A stretch of DNA of 64,000 bases from Amycolatopsis arida (lineage in GTDB: Bacteria > Actinomycetota > Actinomycetes > Mycobacteriales > Pseudonocardiaceae), in contig NZ_FOWW01000010.1 of the NCBI RefSeq assembly GCF_900115565.1, forward strand, positions 62,001 to 126,000, written 5' to 3'. Of this stretch, positions 44,426 through 52,416 are shown one piece after another. Made by a program: the position numbers and the translations under genes. Numbering within the stretch: position 1 is the first letter of the stretch; each line of letters begins with the position of its first letter. The notes under the pieces were generated by a model that saw only the letters and a program-made list of their open reading frames with translations, had not been told where the DNA came from and did no database searches.

Positions 44426-45736
44426 ATGGATCGCTCCGCCACTCCGCCGGGCACGGGCGCCTCGGATGAGCGCGCCCGGCCCGGCCCATCCGCGCGTACC
44501 GGGAAGCACGTGCCGACCGTTTCGGACACGTCGGACGGGCGGCGGAACGCACGCCGCCCGAGGTCCGGTGGCCGCGCCCTGGCCCGTGGCCTGCTGGGCG
44601 CGCTCGCCGTGGCCTGGACGGTTGCCGTGGCCGCGCTCGGTGCCGGCGCGCTGCTGCCCGGCCTTCCGCTGCTCGGCCGGCTGGGCACCGGCCTCGTCGG
44701 CACGCTCCCGCTGCACGCCGTGCTCGCCGCGCTCGGCGGGCTGGTCCTCGCCGCGGCGCTCTGGCGGCTCGGCGCCCGACGCGTCGCGGGCGCGGGCCTC
44801 GCCCTCGGTGGCACCGGCGCGGTCACCGCGCTGGTCGTCCTGATCGGACAGCTCGGCTACGCCGCCACCCAGGGCGTGTCGGTGTCCTGGTGGGAGCTGC
44901 TCACCGCACCCGGTCAGCCCGCGGAACGTCCCGACGCCACTGTCCGGTACGCCACCGTCGAGGGCATCGACCTCGACCTCAGCGTCTGGCTGCCACCGGA
45001 ACCGGCCAGGGCACCCCGCCCCGCAGTGGTCTGGGTGCACGGCGGCGGCTTCGTCGCCGGCCACCGCGACGAGCGGCCCGGGGTCGACCGGTGGCTCGCC
45101 GACCGCGGCTACCCCGTCTTCGACATCGACTACCGGCTCGCCCCGCCGCCCCGCTGGCACGACGCCTCCGCCGACGTCGCCTGCGCGCTGTCCTGGGTGG
45201 CCGCCCACGCCGACGAGTACGGAGTGGACAGCGGCCGGATCGCCGTGGGCGGCGGCTCGGCCGGCGGAAGCCTCGCGCTCAACACCGCCTACGCGCTGGC
45301 CGCGGGTGAGCAGGACAGCAGCTGCGGCGGCACCCCACCGGTCCCGGCCGCCGTGGTGGGCGTCTACCCGGCCGCCGACCTCACCGGCATCCTGCGCGAT
45401 GACGACGATCCGGACGGCTACCAGTACCAGGTGAGTCAGCGCTACCTCGGCGGGAGCCCGGAGGAGTACCCGGAGCGCTACCGGGAGGCGTCCGCGATCA
45501 CCCGCATCCGGCCCGGTCTCATGCCGACGCTGCTCGTCACCGGCGCCGCCGACCACCTCGTCCGGCTGCCCCGGGTCACCGCGATCGCCGACCGGCTCCG
45601 CGCGGCCGGCGTGCCACACCGGACGGTCGTGGTGCCCTTCGGCGAGCACGGCTTCGACTACGCCTACGGGGGCGTTGGTGGCCAGATCGCGCGGCAGGTG
45701 CTCGGCCGGTTCCTAAACGAGCGACTGTCCCGGTGA
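44426..45736 (+). CDS. Membrane-anchored alpha/beta hydrolase (HSL-type esterase)
   Basis: A 436-residue protein. After a basic cytosolic N-terminus, three or four hydrophobic segments (about 50-150) anchor it in the membrane; the hydrolase domain follows (about 170-430). Oxyanion motif HGGGF, nucleophile elbow GGGSAGG, an acid in GAADHLV and a His in FGEHGFDYAY make up the expected active site. This layout (membrane segments then esterase) occurs in actinobacterial lipases and carboxylesterases, active site probably outside the cell. ATG 44426 follows the structured region at 44293-44359. Confidence 0.88.
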   Translation: MDRSATPPGTGASDERARPGPSARTGKHVPTVSDTSDGRRNARRPRSGGRALARGLLGALAVAWTVAVAALGAGALLPGLPLLGRLGTGLVGTLPLHAVLAALGGLVLAAALWRLGARRVAGAGLALGGTGAVTALVVLIGQLGYAATQGVSVSWWELLTAPGQPAERPDATVRYATVEGIDLDLSVWLPPEPARAPRPAVVWVHGGGFVAGHRDERPGVDRWLADRGYPVFDIDYRLAPPPRWHDASADVACALSWVAAHADEYGVDSGRIAVGGGSAGGSLALNTAYALAAGEQDSSCGGTPPVPAAVVGVYPAADLTGILRDDDDPDGYQYQVSQRYLGGSPEEYPERYREASAITRIRPGLMPTLLVTGAADHLVRLPRVTAIADRLRAAGVPHRTVVVPFGEHGFDYAYGGVGGQIARQVLGRFLNERLSR

Positions 45737-45757
45737 CCGCCGCGGCCACCGGGACAG
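45725..45757. terminator. Hairpin terminator overlapping the esterase stop codon
   Basis: An 11-bp perfect stem (45725-45735 with 45747-45757) includes the TGA of the esterase gene and lies before the convergent lipase stop. An 11-bp direct repeat GCGGAAACAGT follows it. Confidence 0.65.
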
Positions 45758-45780
45758 CGCGGAAACAGTGCGGAAACAGT

Positions 45781-46677
45781 TCAGTCGCGCGACAGCGCCT
45801 TGGTGGTGATCTCGTACACGGTCGGTGAGAACGCCATCGTGATGTGGCCCGGGGTGGCCTTCGGGTTGACGTCCTGCACGGAGATGTTGTCCACGTTCGG
45901 TCCGGACAGGTAGCTGGTCTCGATCGGCGTCACGAACACGTCGTTCTTCGACGTCACCACGGTGTAGTGGACGCCCGGCACGGTCTCGGTCGGCGAGTTC
46001 AGCTCCTTGATGAACGGCGAGTCGGTGACCAGCTGGGTGCACACCTTGCACACGGTCGGCAGCAGGACCTCGTCGAAGCCCGGGATCTGCTTGGCCAGGG
46101 TGTACAACCCGGACAGCGAGGTGCCGTGGTTCGGCGGCGCCCAGGCCACGAAGTTGTGCACCTTGGCCGCGCCGCCGAGGTTCTTCAGGTAGTAGCGCGG
46201 CATGATGCCGCCCTCGGAGTGCCCGACGAGGTCCACCTGGGAGACCCCGGTGGCCGCCCGCACCTTGTCGACGAACATCGCCAGCTGCTGTGCCGAGTAC
46301 TCCATCGGTTGGAACCCGCCGACGAGGTCGACCACGGGCAGCCGGATGGCGCCGTAGGTGATGGTGAAGACGCAGTAGCCCTGTGTCTTGAGGTAGGGCG
46401 CGAACGCGCTCCAGTGCCCCGCGGAGGGCGCGCTGAAGCCGTGCAGCAGGATCACCGGCCGCGGGTGCCGGGTGGTGGGCTTGCACCGCCAGTCGTTGGC
46501 GCCCAGTGGAGCCGGGGACTCGATCGCCGGCGGCACCTCGTCGGCCCGGACCGCGCCGGGCTCGACCGGAGCCGGACCGGCGGTCTGGGCGGTGGCCAGC
46601 GGGGCCGCCGCGGCACCGGTGAGCAGGGTGGCGGACAGCGCCACCACCAGCGGAACTGCGCGTAGACGGAAACGCAT
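45781..46677 (-). CDS. Secreted lipase (alpha/beta hydrolase, GHSEGG motif)
   Basis: A 298-residue exported enzyme; CCGGAGG precedes ATG 46677. The signal peptide (RFRLR, hydrophobic core, ATAQTAG) covers about 1-31. The oxyanion region is PVILLHGFSAPSAGHW, the nucleophile VDLVGHSEGG, and late residues DNISVQDVNPKATPGHITMAFSP probably supply Asp and His. Four Cys may form two disulfides. It resembles secreted actinobacterial triacylglycerol lipases/esterases. It is divergent from a TetR regulator and may be its target. Confidence 0.9.
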   Translation of the reverse strand: MRFRLRAVPLVVALSATLLTGAAAAPLATAQTAGPAPVEPGAVRADEVPPAIESPAPLGANDWRCKPTTRHPRPVILLHGFSAPSAGHWSAFAPYLKTQGYCVFTITYGAIRLPVVDLVGGFQPMEYSAQQLAMFVDKVRAATGVSQVDLVGHSEGGIMPRYYLKNLGGAAKVHNFVAWAPPNHGTSLSGLYTLAKQIPGFDEVLLPTVCKVCTQLVTDSPFIKELNSPTETVPGVHYTVVTSKNDVFVTPIETSYLSGPNVDNISVQDVNPKATPGHITMAFSPTVYEITTKALSRD

Positions 46678-46733
46678 GGGAAGCCTCCGGGGCGTGTCGT
46701 TCGGCCACCACCGTGGCCGAGGTGCCCCGCAAC

Positions 46734-46782
46734 CTACTGGTCGGTAGACGTACCTACAAGAAGATCTTCCAGGGAACTTGTA
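46734..46782. promoter_or_regulatory. Cluster of inverted repeats between lipase and TetR genes
   Basis: CTACTGGTCGGTAG (46734-46747) has CTAC/GTAG arms typical of TetR-family operators. It is followed by GAAGATCTTC (46760-46769, perfect palindrome) nested within TACAAG (46755) and CTTGTA (46777). The region is AT-rich for this genome and serves both divergent promoters. Confidence 0.55.
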
Positions 46783-46818
46783 CAGTATTGACGCCGGTCG
46801 GCGGGTACGGTGGGCGGC

Positions 46819-47442
46819 ATGTCACGTTCGCTCACCCCCCGGTCCCGCTCCCGGCCCCGACGCGACGCGTTGCTGCGGGCCGCGGTCGAGGTGATCGCCG
46901 AGCACGGGGTCGCCGGCACGACCCACCGCGCGGTCACCGAGCGCGCCGGCGTGCCGCTGGCCACCGCGAGCTACTACTTCGACTCGATCGGCGAGCTGAT
47001 CACCGAGGCACTGCGCCTGTTCGCCGAGGAGCGGGCCCGGGAGCTCGCCCCACCGGCCCGCGCCGAGGGGGACGACCCGGCGAGCCCGGAGGCGGTGGCG
47101 GCCTGGGCCAGGGACCGCTTCGTGGACGTGCCCGAGCTGCAGCGGTTGGCGTTCTTCGAGATGGTGGTCCGATCGGCCCGCTCGCCGGAGCTCGCCGAGT
47201 CCCGCCGGGTCGCGCTGGACAGCTACCGGCACGCGGCGCAGGCGGCGCTCGACGCGCTCGACGCCGGCGGCGACCCCCGGCACGCCCGCGCGTTCGTGGC
47301 CCTGCACCTGGGTTTCAGCCTGCTCCGGCTGACCGATCCGCGGGACGACGACGGCGAGCAGCTGTTCGCCGCGATGCGCGAGCTCTTCGCCGGTCAGCGC
47401 CTGGTCGAGCGGGGCGAAACCCCGGCCGGCGACGGTGGATGA
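46819..47442 (+). CDS. TetR-family transcriptional regulator
   Basis: A 207-residue regulator. The N-terminal HTH is clear: RRDALLRAAVEVIAEHGVAGTTHRAVTERAGVPLATASYYFDSIGELITEAL, with the recognition helix at VPLATASYYF. The C-terminal ligand-binding domain is all-helical. ATG 46819 is used; GTG 46810 would add three residues. It is divergent from the lipase, with operator-like palindromes between, so repression of both itself and the lipase gene is likely (inference). Confidence 0.92.
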   Translation: MSRSLTPRSRSRPRRDALLRAAVEVIAEHGVAGTTHRAVTERAGVPLATASYYFDSIGELITEALRLFAEERARELAPPARAEGDDPASPEAVAAWARDRFVDVPELQRLAFFEMVVRSARSPELAESRRVALDSYRHAAQAALDALDAGGDPRHARAFVALHLGFSLLRLTDPRDDDGEQLFAAMRELFAGQRLVERGETPAGDGG

Positions 47443-47443
47443 G

Positions 47444-47533
47444 ATGCACCGGGACGGCTCCGGCGACGGACTCACCGTCCTGGTGGTCATCACCGCCGCG
47501 GGCGCCGTGGTCCGCCGGCTGGCCCGCCGCTGA
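47444..47533 (+). CDS. Possible 29-residue hydrophobic peptide
   Basis: ATG 47444 lies one base after the TetR stop. The frame encodes a short acidic N-terminus, a hydrophobic run (LTVLVVITAAGAVV) and a basic end (RRLARR), a pattern seen in small membrane peptides. High GC3 is the only other support. Confidence 0.3.
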   Translation: MHRDGSGDGLTVLVVITAAGAVVRRLARR

Positions 47534-47552
47534 CCGCCGGGGACAACCGTGG

Positions 47553-48448
47553 TCACGCGTCGAGCAGCCGGCCCGCCATGTGCGCGTACATCAGGCCGGG
47601 GCTCGGTGGCGACGGTGGCGCGAGGAACCCGGGCAACATCGGCAGCCCCACCGCCAGCGGGCGCAACCGCTCGTACAGCTCGGCGGCGCTGCCCGGCCGC
47701 CGCTCGGGGTCCTTCGCGAGCAGCGCCCGGATCAGCTCGGCCAGCTCGGCCGACACCCCGGGCACCGGCGGGGGCTCCTCGTTCACCTGCCGCTCGAAGA
47801 TGGCGTACGCCGTGGGGCCGCTGAACAGCTGCCGCCCGGTCAGCATCTCGTGCAGCACGCAGCCGAGCGCGTACAGGTCGCTGCGCGGCTCGGCCACGCC
47901 GCGCCGGATCTGCTCCGGCGCCATGTACGCCGGCGTGCCCAGGATCTGCCCGGCCCTGGTGAACCGCGCGACATCGGACTCCCGCAGCATCGCCAGCCCG
48001 AAGTCGAGCACCTTCACGCTGCCGTCGGGGCACAGCATCAGGTTCGTCGGCTTGAGGTCGCGGTGGCAGATCCCGAGCTGGTGCGCCGCGGCGAGCACGG
48101 CACACGCCTGCGCGGTGATCGCGGCGGCCCACGCACCGGCAGTGGCCCGTGCTCGCTCACCAGGTCGGCCACGGTGAGCCCGTCGATGAACTGCATCACC
48201 TGGAACAGCCGCTGGTCGACGGTGCCGAAGTCGTACAGCACCGGCGCGCCCGGATGCTCCAGCCTGGCGAGAATGTGCGCCTCCCGCACGAACCGACGGG
48301 TCAACTCGTCGTCGGGACCGCCGGGCAGCTGGAGGAACTTCACCGCGACCCGGCGGCCGAGGTGCTGGTCGTGCCCGCGGTGCACCGCCCCCATCCCGCC
48401 CCGTCCCAGGGGAAGCTCCTCGAGCTCGTACCGGTCGGCGATGAGCAT
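47553..48448 (-). pseudogene. Ser/Thr protein kinase interrupted by a one-base frameshift
   Basis: The kinase starts at ATG 48448 (GGGAGG upstream): MLIADRYELEELPLGRGGMGAVHRG carries the Gly-rich loop and RRVAVKFLQL the ATP Lys. The frame is lost after SEHGPLPV at about 48131-48140 and resumes in another frame with ITAQACAVLAAAHQLGICHRDLKPTN, DFGLAM, APEQIRR and the rest of the C-lobe, ending at 47553. The total of 896 nt is one base short of a full frame. All catalytic motifs are present across the two frames, so this is a recent mutation or a sequencing error. It has no membrane or PASTA segment and follows the methylase gene by 65 bp on the same strand. Confidence 0.8.
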
Positions 48449-48513
48449 CCGGCCTCCCTCCCCGGGTGCGTGCCCGGCCCCACCGTTCCGCACCGTGCCC
48501 CACCGTGGACGTC

Positions 48514-50292
48514 TCACCGTGGCCGCAGGGCGCCGGTGATCAGCCCGTCGAAGCCTAGCCGCACCACCCGCTCGCCCAGCTCGGCCGCCTCCTGCAGGCC
48601 GTCCGACAGCACGACCAGCTCGCGGAACGCCCTGCCGTACCGCCGTTGCTCGGCAAGGCCGAGCCGGGGCAGTCGGGTGCGCCGCACGTCGATCCGGGTG
48701 GACGCGGTGTGCGGCCGCGGGGCGGTGCGCAGCACGCCGGCGAGGAAGTCCGGGTCGAGCCGGGCGGGGTCGACGCGCACCCGGATCAGCCCCGGCCCGA
48801 GGAACGCCGGCGCGGTGGCCACCCTGGCCAGCCCGGCCGGCGACGCCACCACGTCACCGGGACGCACCTCGACCAGCCCGGTGGCGTCCGCGGCGCGCTC
48901 GCCGGGCGGGCGCCCCGCGGCGAGGTCGTCGGCGGTCAGCACCGGGTGCGGGCCCCCGCCGGTGCCGACCCGGGCCGGGGCGTGCCGGATCGTCAGCAGC
49001 CCCGCCTTGGCGAGTTCCCCGACCGTGATGCCGGGGACGTCGCCGGCCGGTTCGGCCACCCCGAGGTCCGGTGCCACCAGCGCGGTGCCGCGCAGCCGGC
49101 GGGCCGCCGCGTGGTACTCGTCGGCCACCGCGGGGCCGCCGCGCCGGCGGTGCCGCGCCGGGCTCACGTCGATGTGGTCGTCGAGCAGGTCGACGATGCG
49201 CAACGCCGGCTCGGCCGCCGGCTCGGCCAGGTGGGCTCGCCAGGCCGGGAGCACCGCGGCCGGGTCGTCGGCGGCGTCGAGCAGGAGCAGGTGCGCTGGC
49301 GGCGGGTCGCCGGGTGCGGGCCGGCGCAGCACCCAGAGGTCGGGACCCGCCGCGCCGAGGGTCACCACGGCCCGCAGCGCGCCGGCCCGCAGCAGGTTGC
49401 CGCGGATCCGCCGGCCGGAGCGGCGGCTCGCCGCCACCGGTGGCATCAGGATCGCGACCAGTCCACCCGGGCGGACGTGCGCCAGGCAGTGCTGCGCCCA
49501 CGCCAGTTCCGGCTCACCGCGCGGGGGCACGCCGTGGACCCACCGCGGGTCGGAGGTCAGCTCGGCGAAGCCCCAGCCCCGCTCGTGGAACGGCGGGTCG
49601 CACACCACGGTGTCGACCTCGACGTCGGCGAAGGCGTCGGCGCGCAGCGAGTCGGCGGCGACGATGTCGGCGTCCCGCTCGCGCAGCCGCAGCCGCACCG
49701 TGGCGATTCCGGCGGCGACACCGTCCACCTCCTGGCCCAGCACCCGCCCTGCCGGGGCGCGCAGCAGCAGCGTGCCGGTGCCGCACGCGGGGTCGAGGAC
49801 GGTGGCGCCGGGCGAGCAGACCAGGCCGGCCATGATATCGGCGACGGCCGGGTCGGTGGCGCCGAGCCGCCGCGGGTGGCTCTCGGCGTAGCGCTGGTAG
49901 AGGAACTCGAAGCCGTCGGCGGGTCCGCGCTCGGCGGCCAGCTCGTCGAGCAGCCGCGGCAGCTCGGGGTCGGGCCAGTCCGCGGTGCCGACGCCGGCGA
50001 GCAGCGCCTCCCCCGCCCGCAGCACGAGCTCGCCCAGCCGCAGGTCACCGCCGGTGGCGCGGAGCCGCTGCCAGGCCCGCTCCGCCGCCGACAGCTCGTA
50101 GCGCTTGCCGTTGCGGCGCAGCCACTCCTCGACCTCGGCCAGCGAGAACAGCGGGCTCGAGGCGGTGCCACCGACCGGGCGCGGGAAGTCGGCGTAGCGC
50201 CGCCGCCAGTTGCTGACCGCCGCGCGCCCGACGTCGACCAGCCTGGCGATGTCGCCCGCGCTGACGGTGGATTCGACGGAGTCGACGTCCAT
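48514..50292 (-). CDS. N6-adenine-type DNA methylase fused to HTH and TRD-like domains
   Basis: A 592-residue protein starting ATG 50292. Residues about 8-60 form a helix-turn-helix (STVSAGDIARLVDVGRAAVSNW then FSLAEVEEWLRR) of excisionase/MerR style. The methylase core has SAM motif I VLDPACGTGTLL near 195 and motif IV D-P-P-F-H near 255. The C-terminal third (about 410-590) resembles a specificity-subunit target recognition domain (GITVGELAKAGLL, VRPGDVVASPAGLARVA, RTRLPRLGLAEQRRYGRAFREL). No endonuclease or HsdR gene is nearby. It may act as an orphan epigenetic regulator. It is divergent from the PP2C gene. Confidence 0.82.
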   Translation of the reverse strand: MDVDSVESTVSAGDIARLVDVGRAAVSNWRRRYADFPRPVGGTASSPLFSLAEVEEWLRRNGKRYELSAAERAWQRLRATGGDLRLGELVLRAGEALLAGVGTADWPDPELPRLLDELAAERGPADGFEFLYQRYAESHPRRLGATDPAVADIMAGLVCSPGATVLDPACGTGTLLLRAPAGRVLGQEVDGVAAGIATVRLRLRERDADIVAADSLRADAFADVEVDTVVCDPPFHERGWGFAELTSDPRWVHGVPPRGEPELAWAQHCLAHVRPGGLVAILMPPVAASRRSGRRIRGNLLRAGALRAVVTLGAAGPDLWVLRRPAPGDPPPAHLLLLDAADDPAAVLPAWRAHLAEPAAEPALRIVDLLDDHIDVSPARHRRRGGPAVADEYHAAARRLRGTALVAPDLGVAEPAGDVPGITVGELAKAGLLTIRHAPARVGTGGGPHPVLTADDLAAGRPPGERAADATGLVEVRPGDVVASPAGLARVATAPAFLGPGLIRVRVDPARLDPDFLAGVLRTAPRPHTASTRIDVRRTRLPRLGLAEQRRYGRAFRELVVLSDGLQEAAELGERVVRLGFDGLITGALRPR

Positions 50293-50298
50293 ATGGAA

Positions 50299-50343
50299 CA
50301 CAATAAGGCAATAACACACGCGATCACAGCCGCCTTGATTGTG
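50299..50343. promoter_or_regulatory. Inverted repeat in the divergent methylase-PP2C promoter
   Basis: CACAATAAGGC (50299-50309) pairs with GCCTTGATTGTG (50332-50343), 11 of 12 positions with one bulge. The 81-bp region is unusually AT-rich. The HTH domain of the methylase is a plausible ligand. Confidence 0.5.
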
Positions 50344-50373
50344 AACTCGATAAACAGCTGGTTTACTGCTGGC

Positions 50374-51177
50374 ATGACACACGACCTTCCTTCACCCGCG
50401 CTGGGGTTCTCCCCGGCCGTGCTGGCCGACCCCGGCCGGCGCCTGACCCGCAACGAGGACTCCGCCTACGGCAGCGTCCGGCTGCTCGCCGTCGCCGACG
50501 GCATCGGTGGCCAACCACATGGGGAGGTGGCCAGCGCCGTCGCGATCGCCGCCGTCCGGGACGCCGACCGGCGCCTGCCCGCCGACCCGGGCGACGACAC
50601 CACCGCGCTGTCCGGCCTGGTGTCCGACATCGCCCGCCGGCTGGCCGCGGCCGCGGACGAGGACGAGCGGCTGCGCGGAATGGGCACCACGCTCACCGCG
50701 CTGCTGTGCACCGGCACCGAGATCGTGCTCGCGCACGTCGGTGACTCGCGGGGCTACCTGCTGCGGGACGGGGCACTGCGTCGGATCACCACCGACCACA
50801 CGCTGGTGGAGGAGCTGATCCGCGGCGGTCAGCTGCCGGCCGAGCAGGCCGGGACGCACCCGCGGCGGTCGGTGCTGCTGCGCGCGCTGCAGACCGGCGC
50901 CGCGCCGGACGCCGACCTGAGCCGCGTCGACGCCCGCGCCGGTGACCGGGTGCTGCTCTGCTCCGACGGCATCACCTGCGTGCTGCCCGACGACGTGCTG
51001 CGCGACGTGCTCGCCGGCCACCGGGCCCCGCACGACGCCGCGCGCCGGCTCGTCGAGCTGGCCAACGACCGGGGTGGACCGGACAACATCGCCTGCACGG
51101 TGGCCGACCTGCGGGTCGCCCCCGCTCCGGTGACCCCGCTGGTGGCCGGCGCCGCCGTCGAGACGCCGGCCGGCTGA
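50374..51177 (+). CDS. PP2C-family Ser/Thr protein phosphatase
   Basis: A 267-residue phosphatase. Metal-site motifs are all visible: RRLTRNEDSAYG, LLAVADGIGG, AHVGDSRGYLLRDG, LLCSDGI and GGPDNIACTVADL. No membrane segment is seen after the catalytic domain. It is divergent from the methylase gene, and the kinase lies just beyond, so phosphatase and kinase probably formed a reversible switch. A 7-bp hairpin (51168-51184) surrounds its stop codon. Confidence 0.92.
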   Translation: MTHDLPSPALGFSPAVLADPGRRLTRNEDSAYGSVRLLAVADGIGGQPHGEVASAVAIAAVRDADRRLPADPGDDTTALSGLVSDIARRLAAAADEDERLRGMGTTLTALLCTGTEIVLAHVGDSRGYLLRDGALRRITTDHTLVEELIRGGQLPAEQAGTHPRRSVLLRALQTGAAPDADLSRVDARAGDRVLLCSDGITCVLPDDVLRDVLAGHRAPHDAARRLVELANDRGGPDNIACTVADLRVAPAPVTPLVAGAAVETPAG

Positions 51178-51231
51178 GCCGGCCCTACCATGCGGATGGT
51201 GCCGACGTCGTCGGCGGAGAGGAGCTGTCGC

Positions 51232-52416
51232 ATGTCCCCGGGTCGCGACCACGACGTCGTCCTGTTCGGCGCCACCGGGTTCACCGGCCGGCTGACCGCG
51301 GAGCACCTCGCCCGGGCCATGCCCGCCGGCGGGCGGTGGGCACTGGCCGGACGCGACCGCGGTCGACTCGCCGAGGTGCGCGACCGGCTCGCCGCGATCG
51401 ACCCCCGCCACGCCGACCTGCCGCTGCTGCCCGCCGACGTCACCGACCCCGACTCGCTGCGCGCGTTGGCCGGGTCGGCGAAGGTCGTGATCACCACGGT
51501 CGGCCCGTACCTGCGCCACGGCGAGCCGCTGGTGGCGGCCTGCGCCAAGGCCGGCACCGACTACGTCGACCTCACCGGCGAGCCGGAGTTCGTCGACCGG
51601 ACCTACCTCCGACATCACGAGACGGCGCGCGACACCGGAGCGCGCCTGGTGCACGCCTGCGGGTTCGACTCCATTCCCTACGACCTCGGCACCTACTTCA
51701 CGGTCCGGCAGCTTCCCGAGGGCGTGCCGCTGACCGTCGAGGCCGTGCTGCGAGGCGAGGGGGAGCTGTCCGGCGGCACCTACGCCTCGGCGCTCACCGC
51801 GTTCTCCCGGCCGCTCGGCATGCTCCGCGCCGCGCGCGAGCGGCGCCGGGTCGAGCCGCGCCCTGCCGACCGCGCGGTGCACACGCCGCTCGGCCCGCCC
51901 CGGCGCGACCCCTCCACCGGACGCTGGCTGGTGCCGATGCCGACCATCGACCCTCAGGTCGTCGCCCGCTCCGCGGCGGCGCTCGACGGATACGGGCCGG
52001 ACTTCACCTACCGGCAGTACCTCTCGGTGCGGCGGCTGCCGACGGTGGTGGCCGGCGGCCTGGGGTTGGCCACGCTCGCGGTGCTGGCGCAGATCCCGCC
52101 GGCCCGTGCCGCGCTCGGCCGGCTTCGCCCGCCGGGAGCGGGGCCGGACGAGCGGCGGCGGGCGGAGTCGTGGTTCTCGCTGCGGTTCACCGGGCGCGGC
52201 GGTGGCCGGGAGGTGGTCACCGAGTTCGCCGGTGGTGATCCCGGGTACGCCGAGACCGCGCGGATGCTCGGCGAGTCGGCCCTGTGCCTCGCCTTCGACG
52301 ACCTTCCGGAGACCGCCGGCCAGCTCACCACCGCCGCGGCCATGGGCGAGGCGCTGCTCGACCGGTTGCGCCGGGCCGGGCTGACGATCCGGGTGGTCAG
52401 AACAGCAGGTGGGTGA
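51232..52416 (+). CDS. Saccharopine dehydrogenase-like oxidoreductase (trans-acting enoyl reductase type)
   Basis: A 394-residue protein; GAGAGGAG precedes ATG 51232. The N-terminal Rossmann motif is VVLFGATGFTGRLTAEHL, followed by GRDRGRLAEVRDRL and VITTVGPYLRHGEPLVAACAKAGTDYVDLTGEPEFVDR, and CGFDSIPYDLGTYF. These are typical of the group that includes the mycobacterial trans-acting enoyl reductase and many uncharacterised proteins. A hydrophobic stretch near residues 265-285 may contact membrane. The actual substrate is unknown. Its 3' end overlaps the convergent YjiH-type gene by 20 bp. Confidence 0.85.
   Translation: MSPGRDHDVVLFGATGFTGRLTAEHLARAMPAGGRWALAGRDRGRLAEVRDRLAAIDPRHADLPLLPADVTDPDSLRALAGSAKVVITTVGPYLRHGEPLVAACAKAGTDYVDLTGEPEFVDRTYLRHHETARDTGARLVHACGFDSIPYDLGTYFTVRQLPEGVPLTVEAVLRGEGELSGGTYASALTAFSRPLGMLRAARERRRVEPRPADRAVHTPLGPPRRDPSTGRWLVPMPTIDPQVVARSAAALDGYGPDFTYRQYLSVRRLPTVVAGGLGLATLAVLAQIPPARAALGRLRPPGAGPDERRRAESWFSLRFTGRGGGREVVTEFAGGDPGYAETARMLGESALCLAFDDLPETAGQLTTAAAMGEALLDRLRRAGLTIRVVRTAGG

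Noticed and set aside
41528-45649. 1373-codon minus-strand frame
   Set aside because: It runs antisense across the acyl-CoA synthetase, VOC and esterase genes, which all have clear motifs. It has no recognisable domain of its own.
47553-50292. Interpretation as a Pgl/BREX defence locus
   Set aside because: Only kinase-like and methylase-like genes are shared. The large PglX, PglY and PglZ proteins are absent and the methylase is half the size, so only a looser hypothesis is kept.
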